64,000 nucleotides of DNA from Trogon surrucura (taxonomy: Eukaryota > Chordata > Aves > Trogoniformes > Trogonidae): NCBI GenBank assembly GCA_020746105.1, contig CM036632.1:1922001-1986000 (forward strand). Reading direction: 5' to 3'. Position numbers and translations under genes: made by a program. Within the stretch, counting starts at the first letter, position 1; each line of letters opens with the position of its first letter. Positions 1-11,192 of this stretch are shown piece after piece. The notes under the pieces were generated by a model. The model saw only the letters and a list, made by a program, of their open reading frames with translations, was not told where the DNA came from and ran no database searches.

Positions 1-179
1 ACCGCGAGCTGCCAGCCCACCCAGCTCCCCTGGCCAGGATAAAATGATGCTCCTTGAAGTAAGGCACAAAAAACCGCCCGTTCAGCCCTAAAGAGCAGCG
101 TTTTTCAGCCCAGCGCTAGAATTTCCTCCGCTCTGAAGCTGGAAAAGTATCCGGTCCAGGTCCCCCCATGCTCTATAAA

Positions 180-505
180 CGAGCAATTATTCCTTTCGAA
201 AGTATAACGAAATAAGAACCGCTCCCATAATCACCTACTGGATTTTATCAGCATGTTTGGGTTACGCTTTTGCCCCTTTGGCTAACGCCTAATTGATTCT
301 TTAATCTCGACAACTTTTTTTATTGACCGATACAAGAGCTATTTAGCCCATCAAGCGGCAGGAGCGCAAACCCTGCAAACCCTCCGAGACCCACGACACG
401 GCGCTGGGATGACCTCATCTGAAGCCAACGCTTTATTTGATAATCTATCACTTATTTATTATTCCAACTAACCGCTTGCAGGTGCTGTGATTTTAGTATA
501 ATTGT
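180..505. other. AT-rich unique segment, candidate conserved noncoding element
   Basis: About 300 bases with no repeat similarity and no frame, containing runs such as GCCTAATTGATTCTTTAATC and ATAATCTATCACTTATTTAT, with several TAAT homeobox-type cores. It stands out from the GC-rich flank. Conservation is inferred from composition only. Confidence 0.25.
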
Positions 506-883
506 CCCAGCGACAGGCACGCACGGGCAAAAGCTCGGCCGTGTGCAATCTTATCCGGAGCCGCTACCGGGGAGGAAGCCGCCTCCCGGTCCGTGTCGGG
601 GGGGAAACGGGGGAAAAACTCAGCGTTTTGGTAACGTGAAGGGCACGGCCAAATCTGCAGGCAAGTGAAGGCAGGGGCTCGGTGGGGGTAGGAGGAGGCA
701 GAGTAGGATGGAAAACTCCGATGCTGAGAAGACTGAAAGCAGCCCATGAATTGAGGCCAAAAGGGAATTTGTTGTAAATAACCTGTAGATATTAAAGACA
801 TAAGACATTGCTTCCCCAAAAGTTCTTCCAAATACTGTTCCTGGATGTTTCACCATGGTGACATACTAGTGTATCGTCAAGAT

Positions 884-1411
884 TCATTCTCGGTAGAGTA
901 GGTTCAACTCAAGGATCATACTTCCTGAAGGATTACTATTCATTTCACATTCATCTGAAGTGCCGTCATCTTTATTGACTATAAGCTATACCTCGCAGAA
1001 TTTGTGATTTTCATTCTTCTCTATTCTTTTTAACTGATGAACAAATTTCCCCACTATGTATTTCAAGGAAAAGTCACTGTCGCTGTCCTGGCCTAGGATT
1101 TTGTATGTTACATGACCAGTGACATACTTTGCAGTCAGATTTTTCTTTTAAAAGGAGAAATGCAAACTTCAAAACCTGCCAGTTCCACTTCATACGCTGT
1201 GTGTAACTCATGTTTTTCATTTTCCACTATGTTGTGTTTTATAACCCTTACGAATCAGGTAAGCAAATTTGTATGTTGTAAATGTTTATAATTCCAAAAG
1301 TGTTCCTGTTTAATTTCTCACATCTGTCAGTCATACCTGTTGAAAGCCGTCCAGCAACGGGATTTCAAGATCAGTGAAGATCTTAAAGGCTTCTGAGTTA
1401 GAAATCTCCCC
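884..1411 (-). pseudogene. Broken, unrecognised protein-like reading frame
   Basis: On the minus strand three blocks look protein-like rather than random. The first (about 1411-1337) reads EISNSEAFKIFTDLEIPLLD and ends CAG|GTATGA like a splice donor. The second (1245-1146) reads VIKHNIVENEKHELHTAYEV and runs to SPFKRK. The third, one frameshift later (about 1147-884), reads KYVTGHVTYKILGQDSDSDF, then SLKYIVGKFVHQLKRIEK. A single in-frame TAG follows at FCEV*, and the frame continues as DDGTSDECEMNSNPSG and LNLLYRE before a TGA. I do not recognise the family. The acidic/basic alternation, low codon bias and one frameshift plus one stop suggest a decayed gene or retrocopy; chance cannot be excluded. 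It lies about 6 kb past the LMF1 stop, same strand, and is not part of LMF1. Confidence 0.35.
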
Positions 1412-4400
1412 AGGATTTAAGCCACTTCAAGTGTTTTCCCACTGAGGGAAAGGTCTGAGGCTGAGGAGGTGGGGACCAGGAGCAGAGGAGGCACCTTTCG
1501 CCATCATCTGTCCCCTCGTCGTCTGCCCTGGCTTCAGTAAAAAGAAAAAAAAAAAGGAAAATGGTAATTTGAGTGGCAAGACCCCATTGCTGCTTCAGTC
1601 TTAACCCTGGCCAGGGAAAAAAAAAAAAAAAAAAAAAGGCAAGAGGTTGGGAGAATCATTTTTTCATTAAAATCAAAATCGATCCATAATGAAAATAGAC
1701 TTCTAATGGGAAAAGTTGAGTGCAAATGGAAGCTTTTAGAGATTCTTTTGACTGACAATAACCTGAAGACCCTCCAGGAACTCCAGCCCAGAATAATCAG
1801 ATTAAATGAAAACTAATATACGATCCTGAAATTCATCCCATGCTGGTCTAAACTTATAGCAGCTGGGTAATTTAGCCTACAGGTTTCTGCCTCATGCCCA
1901 GCAGTTCACACTGAATTGTTTAGCCAAACTTAATCTACCGGGAAGGAAAAAAGCTCTTTCTTTTAATATCTGTTAAAGTAAAGCCAGCTTCTAAAAGCAG
2001 CTGGGAGCAGCGAAGGTAGACGAATATTCGTATTTTCTACGGGAACTCCCAGACTGAAGCTTGGCTACTTTGAAACAAATAACTACAATTTATAAATGGT
2101 CCAGGAATAAGGAAATCTCAGGGTTGGAGCGTTGTAGCTGCTAATACGGGTAATACCAGGACCGTCTCGTGAACCCTGCACAAGCTCATGTTCTCCCGCA
2201 GCTCCTCACCACGTTCCCAAGACACGAATCGAACCCACGTTTTCACCTGGAAAAAGGTTCCTGCAGCAGCAATAAACGCCAAGGAGAAAACAGAACTTCC
2301 AAACATAAACCTGGCATTAAAGATTTTCCAGCTCAATCTTAAACTCCCGTGCAGGGTTAAGCACGTTGCACGTTTTTCCATCTTAGGGCCAGAGGACAGC
2401 TCTCCTGCAGGGCTTGGAGATGGGCAGATGATCTAGAAAACCCTGAAAGCCCTCCCAGCTTCATGCTCAGTGAAGTCTGAGCTGAAGCCTCACACGGCAG
2501 GCAGGGTAATAAAGAAGAACTAAAGAACTCAGCCCCTTCAGGGGACCCCGGGATGATCCAGCCTCCCACATAACCTTCCCCTTGACGGGAGCATCGTCCC
2601 TTCCAGCTCAAAAGCCGCATCGCTGGGTCTTCCCAAATCATGCAAGCTCAGATGGGTTTAGCCATTCCCTGCGCATGAGAGATGAGCTAAAATCCATCTG
2701 CTTTACACACTCACTTTGTGTTCTCCAGCAGCGACAACAGGAATAGACATTTTTATGTGGTATTTAAAAAACTCAAGCCCAGGGAGGCTTCCTTTCTTCA
2801 GGGGAAGAGCAGCCCAGACGAGCTCGGTCAAGGCTGCAGGATCTGACCCCGCTGCGGCCGGCAGCCAGCGTGGGGGAATACAAACCCAGCTGTTCTTACC
2901 GGGGGGTCTCATGCTTTCAAAAGGCTGAAATCTTGGCCAAAAAGGAAAAAAAGTTGGTCCAATCCTGCAGCCTGCACCTCCCACCAGCTGGAATGACCAG
3001 GCTGGTACCCGCCGTGGTGCTGGTCACCCTCAGGACCCACCCTGGGGACTCGGCAGCATGTTGGAGGGTTGCAGAAATAAATAAAACCCTGCATTGAAAT
3101 CAGGGAAAAAAGAAATCCAAGCAAGGAAACTTCCACAGCCATACAAAACAAAGCTGAAGAGGACAGCCTGCCCCGAGGGACCATCCCCAGGAACACAGAG
3201 TTGCTCCGGGGATGTGGGGTTTGGATGTGCAAAACCAGAATCCCTTGTGCTTGGTCACCCGTGATGGAACACGAGCATCCTCGAGCCCACGATTCCTCTC
3301 CCTGGGAGGGTACGAGCCTTTCCCTTCACCCAGGGGGACAGCAAGGACTCACGGAAGAAGCTCCGGGTCACCCCATCACATCCATCCTCACAAAGAGCCC
3401 CGATGCTCTCGGCAGCAGCCCGTGGCCGAGCAAGTATCGGACGCAGCGGCGCGCTCGCGTTTGCGCGTGGAGGGAGGCGGCGTGCCCCCCCGAGCCCCCG
3501 ACAACGCGCGTTTGGAGGGTCCCGATCCTCCGTGCAACCACCGACACACCCTGCACCGGGGCTCCCTGCGGCTCCGCTCCCGCCCCTCCAGCATCACCCA
3601 TTCCCCGCGGGGACCCTGCCCCAGCGTCGGGGAGCGTCAACTAATTCGTGGGGGCCTCTCCCGGCTGTTTTCTCCCCACCCCGTGATTTTGTGGGTGATG
3701 CGCCAGAGGAGAGGAAAAGCAGCTGTGCACAGACAGCGTCAAGGACTTTCATCGAGAAAATAAAGAATAAAGCTGCTTGGTTTTGGTCTGACATCCCCTG
3801 AGACGGCCCCCGTGGGAGCTTGAGCCCCCCCAGGGCTCGGCACGAGCCGTTCTGGGACCCAGAAGGATCTTAAAGAGCAGTGGGAGGATTAGATCAGGCT
3901 CCAGATCAGGGGATGAGCTGCGAAAACACGGCCAAGATAAGAGAGTTGTCATGCGGGAGGGGTTCACCTGATTATTATTTTGACTGACAGACCCAAACCT
4001 CTCACTCAAGAGCTGGAGGAGTTTTATGTCTGGACCCGAATCGTCTCTGCCGGGTGCTTGGTGGGTGTCCCCGTCCCCTCTTCAAAGGTACCTGAGGAAG
4101 AGGAGCTTGGCAGGAGCAGATGTTAGATGGAGCTATCTTTCAAATGGATTTACGGCACACTGCTTTTGGAACGCCACGGAGTTCTACTTCCAGTGCATAG
4201 CTCAGGGATAAAACAAAAAAACCCAAAATAATCCCTCCAAGAAAACTTCTGGTCAACAGATAACGCAATGTGGTTCCGATTTCCTCACCCCCCCCTCGAA
4301 ATTATTGTTTCTTTTCTTTTTTAAAATTCTGTCCCAGGGAAACGGTTCTAATTTAAGCCCCTGCGTGCACCTTCCTCGCCGCCTTTGAATGTGTATTATC

Positions 4401-6679
4401 TTCCCGGAGCGGAGGGGGAATTTTTGATTTAAAAAAAGAGGGGGAAAGAACTAAAAAAAAAAAAAAAAAAAAAGAAGAAAAAGCTTAACGAGCACAACGC
4501 GCGGCAAACAAGGAATGGAAATGCTGGTCTGGGTTCCATTATCCCTGACCCAGAGGTTGGAAACCAAAAGAAATTAATTAAATTGGGGAGAGGGGAGGCC
4601 GGCAGCATCGGCTGCTGGTGACCAGCCCACGAAGTTGCCCGGGGGACATCCCGTCACCCATCACCCGTGCAGGGGGGCACCCTTACCCCTCGTTACCGAA
4701 GAGCACAGAGCGTGGCTGTGGGGGCTGAGAACCTTTTAACAGCGACCTAAAATCCCCTGGCTTTGTGTGAAAGACCCCAAGGCAGGGACCCCGGCAAAGG
4801 GACGGGCGCAGCCACGGAGGTGGGATCCAAAACGTTTTTTTGCTGAGCCAAATCCCAGCCCCGAGGAGGGAGGGACAGTGCTGGGGGCAGGGGACAGATG
4901 GGTACAGGCTATTCCCGGCGCTGGGAGGGTGAAAAGTGTCTTTTTATGGGAGGTTCTGAAATTCCACGAAGCCTGCGAGCACGGGGACAGCGTGTGGGTT
5001 CAACTCACCTGTTGGAAAAATCCTGCCCGAGGTCCTGCGAGATGGGGCTGTGGGACGGGCTCCAGCCTCGCTCTGTGCATCCGACGCCGCGGGAGAAGGA
5101 AATAAAACAAAAATAGATGCGACGCTTCGAACGACGCCCGGCAGCGCCCGAGCTCCCGCGGACGGGAGAGGCTCGGCGTGGAGCCGTGCTGGTGTCTCCC
5201 AGAGCCGCCACGACACCGTGAGCTGCGCCGGATCTCGGCGGGCACAGCCTGGCTTCCATCGCTCCCGGCCCCTCGGAGGGTCGGCCAAGCCAGGAAGGAC
5301 GATAACGGGAGCGAGATGCGGGATCGCGGCGTTCGCCCTCCGCGCCGTAATGGGAACAAAATGTTCTCCCATTGTTCGCAGGGAGAGCGCTGGTTTCCAG
5401 CTATGGCAAGCATTTAGGAAAACACAATCGAGTCATAAACGTTATTTACAAGTTGGAGAGCTCCGTATGTTGCTCCGAGCCCCGCAATTAAATTATTTGC
5501 CTCGGTTTGAACACAACTGGGGAACATATAGGACTTTCCCAGTGCCCGGCCAAGAGCGTTAACGTCTTGCAGAAGCGCGGCAGCTCCGAGCGATGGGCTC
5601 CGCCACCACGGCACCAGGCGCTCCCCGAACACGACATCCAGGAGTCACCTTATCCATCACCTGTCACCTCCGTGAAAGCTGCGTGTTCCCAACGAGCCGT
5701 ACCAGGGGACTGCACCTGGGGCCGGGCTGCCCCGCCAGGGCTGCTGCCGTTTGTCCTTTTAAACACTTTTAGAAAAAATTTAAAAAAACTCAAAAACAAG
5801 TGAAGCCCCCGCTCGTTATACAGAGCTGTTGGCTTTAATCCCCTTCCAGAACCACACTTGCAGTGGTGCCCGTGCAAAAATGCAGCCAAAATGGGGAAGA
5901 AAAGCGAAAAATGGCATTTCTGTGCCCACAGCCCTGCACCGCCGGTGCCAGCTTTACCTCCTGGTTTGATTTTTCCCAGCTTGGACCCATTTTTCTTTCA
6001 AAACCGCAGCAGGAGGGGACGGGCTCAGCCTGACGAGCCCCAGGGAAGGGTCAGAAACGCGGCCACCGCCTCTCCCTCCCACGGTGGCGGTGGTGCCTGG
6101 GGAGAACGGCTCTGGTTGGATTTGCTCTGTGAAGGTGAAAGCCTTATTTGTAAGCTTTCAGGCCACTGGAATCCTTCTCCAAGGGGGTAAAACCCCCCCA
6201 GGAAAAGCCCGGCAAGCCCCTTTCTCCATGCTCTCCCCTGCTGGGGTGCGTGCCCGCGGGATGCTCGGCTCCTCCCCAACACCGGCCGGTCAGACCCCTC
6301 CAGCACCGAACTCCACCAGCTCCCCCAACCAGGCAGATTTCAACCCCTGCCCCGGGGCTGCCGCCAAAAAAGCAACCAGCTATAAAAATCCCAGGTTTAA
6401 GCAAACAGGAAGGCGCAGCCCGGCGCTGTCTGCGCTGCCAGGCCAGGGCCCGTTCAAACAAGGCTCGTTTCAGCGCGGCGGGGCCGGCGGCAGACTTGTT
6501 GACTCCGGGCGACCCAAGAGCATCGAGGGGACGCGGGACGGGGCGGCCGCACAGGGCTGCGCTTGTCCTCGGCGCCGAGCCACGGAGCCCAGGCGGCAGC
6601 TCCAGCGAGAAGCTATTTCGGGTCTCTCAGCAAACCTGCGGCTTTCTGCAGGCGAGCCCGACACAACGGGGGTTTATGC
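1412..6679. other. 3' flank of LMF1, no gene recognised
   Basis: Unique sequence with long A tracts at 1617-1638 and 4453-4473 and CpG-rich patches near 3395-3660, 5050-5330 and 6240-6570. Open frames of up to about 200 codons occur here on both strands, but they overlap each other, follow the GC-rich patches and show no family similarity. I see no CR1 copy in this stretch. Confidence 0.5.
3395..3660. other. CpG-rich patch
   Basis: Dense CpG dinucleotides (for example GGACGCAGCGGCGCGCTCGC) set in moderately GC-rich unique sequence 4 kb past the LMF1 stop. It could be a small CpG island or an unmethylated regulatory patch. No exon or promoter element is recognised with it. Confidence 0.3.
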
Positions 6680-7364
6680 ATCCTTTTGATCAGTTTTTAT
6701 TTTCTTTTCTCCCCCCCCATAAGAAGAAATGTGTGCAGCAGAACGTGCTAACAAGCAACGGATTATTGCAAACCACCCCGGCCAGTTGCTGGCTGTTTCA
6801 GACGCCCGCCACGTTCTTTACTTCCCTCCCATCCCTGATTTGAGCTCGCCGAGCAAAACCCACGTGGTGGGAGAACCTGGGGTGATTTTAAACATGGATT
6901 GAGACGAGAGGAGACTCCAAAGCAAACAGGAGGAATTTAGGGTGAGGTCGCAGGGCGTTTTAGGGACAGGCAGGACGTTAACCCGCGGTAAGGAGGTGGC
7001 TCATCACACAACGCAACACGTTGGGGAAAGGAACACCAACGTCAACCCAAAAACTAATTGTGGTTATTTGTCCACCTTTTCCCCCAAATTCCAGAGCTGA
7101 CCGCTTCCGAACAGAGCGGCCGGGCAAAAGAAATCATCAGGCAACAGCTGCGGGGAGGAGGACGAACAGAAAGAAGGAGAAAGATGAGAAAAACCAGACC
7201 GCAACAGCAGGTGGATGGGTTGGCTGGAAACCGTCTGTGAAATACGTATAAACAGCGATATGGATAAAAAATACAGCGAGAGGCAAGACAGAGAGTTTGT
7301 AAGGGAGGTGATCGCTCTCCCTCTATCCCAGCCGGTCCCTCTTGACCTTGCTCGTCCTCCTCCA
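6680..7364 (-). other. LMF1: Probable LMF1 3' untranslated region
   Basis: The minus-strand transcript must continue past the TGA at 7365. No strong open frame or splice signal follows. The first AATAAA on the minus strand after the stop is at 6701-6696, with a GT-rich stretch (CGTTGTGTCGG) roughly 20-30 bases beyond it. That would give a 3' UTR of about 0.68 kb. The end point is inferred; other polyadenylation sites further down are possible. Confidence 0.35.
6696..6701 (-). terminator. Candidate LMF1 polyadenylation signal (AATAAA)
   Basis: TTTATT on the plus strand reads AATAAA on the minus strand, about 665 bases after the LMF1 stop codon. It is the nearest canonical hexamer downstream of the gene. 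Use is not shown by sequence alone. Confidence 0.35.
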
Positions 7365-7539
7365 TCAGTCCCGCGCCGGGTACGGCCAATTCCTGTCTTC
7401 ATAAAACTTCTTCAGGCCCTGGAGGTTGACAGGGGGGAAGTAAGGGCCGATCCTCTTCCGAATCCACCACCTGCCCTCGCTGGCGTGCTTGCCCCCGGGT
7501 TGGCTGAATTTGTACTTGAAGTGTTCCCCTCGGACCCAC
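7365..7539 (-). CDS. LMF1: LMF1 terminal coding exon (C-terminal 57 residues and stop)
   Basis: This is the last coding exon of lipase maturation factor 1, an ER membrane chaperone needed for folding and assembly of lipoprotein lipase, hepatic lipase and endothelial lipase. On the minus strand it follows a CTGCAG acceptor. Its first base completes the split Arg codon of the previous exon (CG|G), after which the frame reads WVRGEHFKYKFSQPGG, then WWIRKRIGPYFPP, and ends at a TGA at 7367-7365. These match the WVRGEH, FSRPGG and WWVRKRIG blocks at the end of vertebrate LMF1 proteins. The exon is 175 bases and ends at the position equivalent to human residue 567, so the C-terminus has the usual length. 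It encodes the end of the luminal C-terminal domain. Identity is secure; LMF2 is less likely because the RWVRGEH and GPYFPP segments follow LMF1. Confidence 0.95.
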
Positions 7540-10160
7540 CTGCAGAGAAACAAAGCACAGCCTGCTCAGGCGGGGCTGAGGAAAGGCACCAGACCCTCTT
7601 TACGGTCTCCTGGGAGTGGAGTTTTTGAGCCTTTCTGTAGCTGGAGGGAGAAAGCAGCTCGAGGTTTGCTCAGCTGAGCTGGCTCCTGCATCCCGGCAGA
7701 ATTTCAGAACAAGGCACCAGGCAGAGGAGCTTTGACACCCCCTTCACGCGCTCCCCGCTGCCGCCACACGCTCCGCAACCAAGTTTGACAAAAAAAATAA
7801 TAAAAGCAGGAAAATTATTATTATTTTTTTGAAAGCAGCTATAGAATATTTCTGCCCGGGACAATTTTAGAGCCTCACTCCTGCCCCAGCATCCCTCTGC
7901 CCCAGCCAGCGGCCGCTCCTTCTGCTCCGCAGCTTATTAGCGGGGCTGCGAGCGCATCTGTTTTCTGGCCGCCCTGGGAGTTGACAGAAAAGGGAGATTT
8001 TAAAACAGTGCAGAAAGAAGCATTCATCGGCGTCGCGAAACACATTCGGAGGCTAACCACGCCGCTCGGTTCGGGAGGTTTGGTCCCGCTTGATGTAGGG
8101 CATGCTGACAAGAGAAGGAGTAACACCCCGGTCCTCCAGCGCCGCGGTCCCCGTTTGCGGAGCGCATCGCCGCGTTTGCCGGGCGAGTTCATAAAATAAC
8201 CCACAATATAAAAATGTCAAAGTCATGTCAATGCTCATTTAAACCTGCTCTGCTTCACTACTAAAATACAAACCCTGCTACTGAGCGGGGCACTAGGCTC
8301 CCGCAGCTGCTCGCTCCCGGGGCTGCGCCTCGGGCAGCCGTAAAGTTCCTTCCTACTGCTAAAATAATTAGGGACGGCTCCTACGCATTCGCCATTAGTG
8401 CTCACCTTTGCACACCGGTGGGCAGCGGGGTGGATTGCAGACAACAGATAAAAACTGCACCTGGTTAACAGGTCTGCTGCCATCCCATCCCTACACAATT
8501 GCAGTCTTGCCGGGTACCCAGATGAGCAACGTGGAAACGATTCTCCTACCAAAACGATTTTCCTAATGAAACTATTCTAACAAAATGCATCGACGCTGAG
8601 CTGTTCTGTGCACCCACTGCTCACTGTGACCAGCAGCATGATCTATTTTCTGATCATCTCCTGGGGTGGGATGAAAACAGGACAAACATTCCCATGTTTC
8701 TTCCTCCACCGAGGATGAAGCGGGGACCCAAGGAAGCCCAGAGCGGCGCGTTCGGAGCTGCGCTGGGACGGCTCTGATTTGAGGCTGGTAAATAGAGGCT
8801 GGTAAAAGTCAAACGGGGGCTGAAGTGTTACTCCCATGGCATTTACTTCGCAGAAGCACGAAATTTCCTGTTAATAATTAGAGCGTTACTGAACGGCAGC
8901 GTTCGCGTGGGGCCGGGGCGCCCATGGGCTACTCTCCAGGATGGTCAGAGATTCCCAAGCTGTGCTGCTCGACTGCTTTCTTGAATTGAAAAAACACATC
9001 CACCTCCCAAAAAAAGCTTCAGTGGCTAATTTTACATCAGCCCCTCTCCTGCTTGAAGCCTCCCTCCACCTGCCACACCGGGGCTTTCAGGGTTTCTCTT
9101 CACCAAGGGACTGCAGGACGTCTATCAGGCTGAACCCCTGTCCATGTACCCCCACAACACGGGTGCCCCAGGCTGAAGGAGCCCTCTGCAAATCCCATCC
9201 CGCAAAGGTCCCCCTTTCTAGACAGGAATGAAGAGCACAGAGAGCAGCTGACTCATCCGATCTCCTGGGACAGGCCCAAGAGACCTCAGGAGATGCCAGG
9301 TCTCTGCTCAGACACAGAAGCACCTTCTCCCCAGCCTCAAGGACTGCCCTATAACCCCTCTGGAATGAGAACTCCCTCGTCCCTTTCGGCTGGGCTCGCC
9401 TGCTCAGATTAAATAATATCCATCATCTGATTTGCTATGATTTCTCCCATATGCTCTCTGTCTGCTAAAATGTTTGCTATCAAAAGGATCGACGTGTAAA
9501 ACTAGAACCGCGTGAGCATTAAAGAGACGACAGGCAACTGAAGATGTGTTCTTGTGGCAGAAAGTTTGCCTCTGTATCTGACTACATTTCAGGCTCTTCT
9601 GTACAGAGCCTAAAAGAGTCCCCCCAAGCCCCCAGACCTCTAAATTCAGCCATGGTCTCTCCACTTCCCCCAACCCACTCCACCTGAGCCATGAGCTGGA
9701 GCGTTGGGACGTGCGGTCCTTGTCAGGTTGATGCGTTCATGGAGGAGGAACCTGCACAGCTCCGTGGGCTGTGGAGTTTGTAAAAGCCACGGAGCTCTTC
9801 CAGGAGCTGAACCACTCCCCCAGAGATGAGCTACGAAGCTCCAGCACATCACAGCTGTCCTGCACCATCAGGTACTCAACACCTGAAGGTTTCCATTCTG
9901 GTCAATGGACAAACTAAAGAACCTTTAACAGCCAACATCTGCTGTGGGATGGAGAAACTGCAGCAGGAATCCCTCCAAGCATGAGAAAACCTCTGAGCAT
10001 CAAAACACGGCAGCACCCAGACCCTCTGCCATCCGTCCTCTCCACCCTCCCCAGGGTCAGGGGCTGTGGGAGAAACATAAAAGACCTGGAACCTGTGGGA
10101 ATCTCTCCTGGCAAGGCTCACCAATGTAAAAGCTGCCAGGTTTAATACTCACTGGAGCCC

Positions 10161-10359
10161 CTCGTTTCAGGGCTCATAGAGTTTACAAGCTACCCCAGTA
10201 TTTATAATCTACCTGGGTGCCTCAGTCCTGGAATCACGGGATTTGCAAACTCCTCCAGCGCTGCCTCACCAGACCTGCTCCCTCCTCTCAGGATTTGAGG
10301 AGTGAACGTGCTCCTGCACTAAAAGAGCCGTCGTTTCAGGGCTTTCAGAGTTCACAAGC
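10161..10359 (+). repeat. Three imperfect copies of a 30-bp motif
   Basis: Copies at 10161-10190 and 10330-10359 share about 25 of 30 bases (core CGTTTCAGGGCT, then AGAGTTTACAAGC or AGAGTTCACAAGC). A more diverged copy lies at 10221-10250 (CTGGAATCACGGGATTTGCA). Spacing is uneven (60 and 109 bp), so this is not a simple tandem array. Confidence 0.5.
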
Positions 10360-11139
10360 ATCACCTGGAGGCCTGGACAGCTTGTAATTCAGGTGAGATG
10401 CACACAGGTGTGGCTGCCTCCAGATTAAGAAACGGGTCCAAGCTACAGATCGCCTGATCAGCACCAGCTTGTGATTTTTTGCAGCTTTGAGGCTCAGACT
10501 AAGACTTTCTGGCCAGCGGAAGGGACCTGCAGGTTCTCTGAGCCCCCTCTGATGCAGGAAGCTGCTGGCACGTGTGAACCTCACCGGCTGCTCGGGAGAA
10601 ATGGGAACATCCTCAAGAAGGTCGTGGGGAAGCTGCCCGACTTTGTCGACATTAAAAGAAGATGAACGCCACGACGGCCACTCACACTTGGAGAAGGATG
10701 TGCAAGACTCGCGCTTCGGAGGAGGCAGTCAGAAAGGTCAGGAAGGACAGTCCTGGCTGCAAGTGGTTTTCTTGGATTTTCTGAGCGAACGCAAGCCAGC
10801 AGCTCCTCCTGGCTTCCCAGGAAGCACCAGGCACCAGCTTCGGCATCCGGGTGGGGAAACGCCTCGGGAGGAGCGTGAGGCTGAACCAGCTGAGCCCAGC
10901 TTAGGTCCCTCAGGAGACACAGGAGGGCAAAACAACCACTTGAGAAGCTAGAAACCAGATACGGGCTGACTAAGCAAGTCAGACGTTCCTCCTCCAGGAG
11001 ATGGAAACCCCTCTCTGCTACAACCACAACAGGGACGCGGGACAAGGGACAGAACAGCCCCTTTGGCAGCTTCTCCCGAGCCCAGCGGTGGTGCCCGGGA
11101 GGTGCTGATCCCGGTGTGGATGGCTGGAAGAGAGAGGAC

Positions 11140-11192
11140 TTGTCAAAGGTTGGACTCGACGATCTTTTCCAATCTGGGCAATTCTGCGATGC
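11140..11192 (+). mobile_element. CR1 LINE 3'-end fragment
   Basis: The stretch reads GGTTGGACTCGACGATCTTT, then TCCAATCT and ATTCTGCGATGC, the diverged 3' terminus of a CR1 element (GGTTGGACTxGATGATCT, TTCCAA, ATTCTATGAT). Confidence 0.7.

Noticed and set aside
884..1411. GNG13, which neighbours LMF1 in human
   Set aside because: The decayed protein blocks here do not resemble a G-protein gamma subunit, and no CAAX-type end is present.
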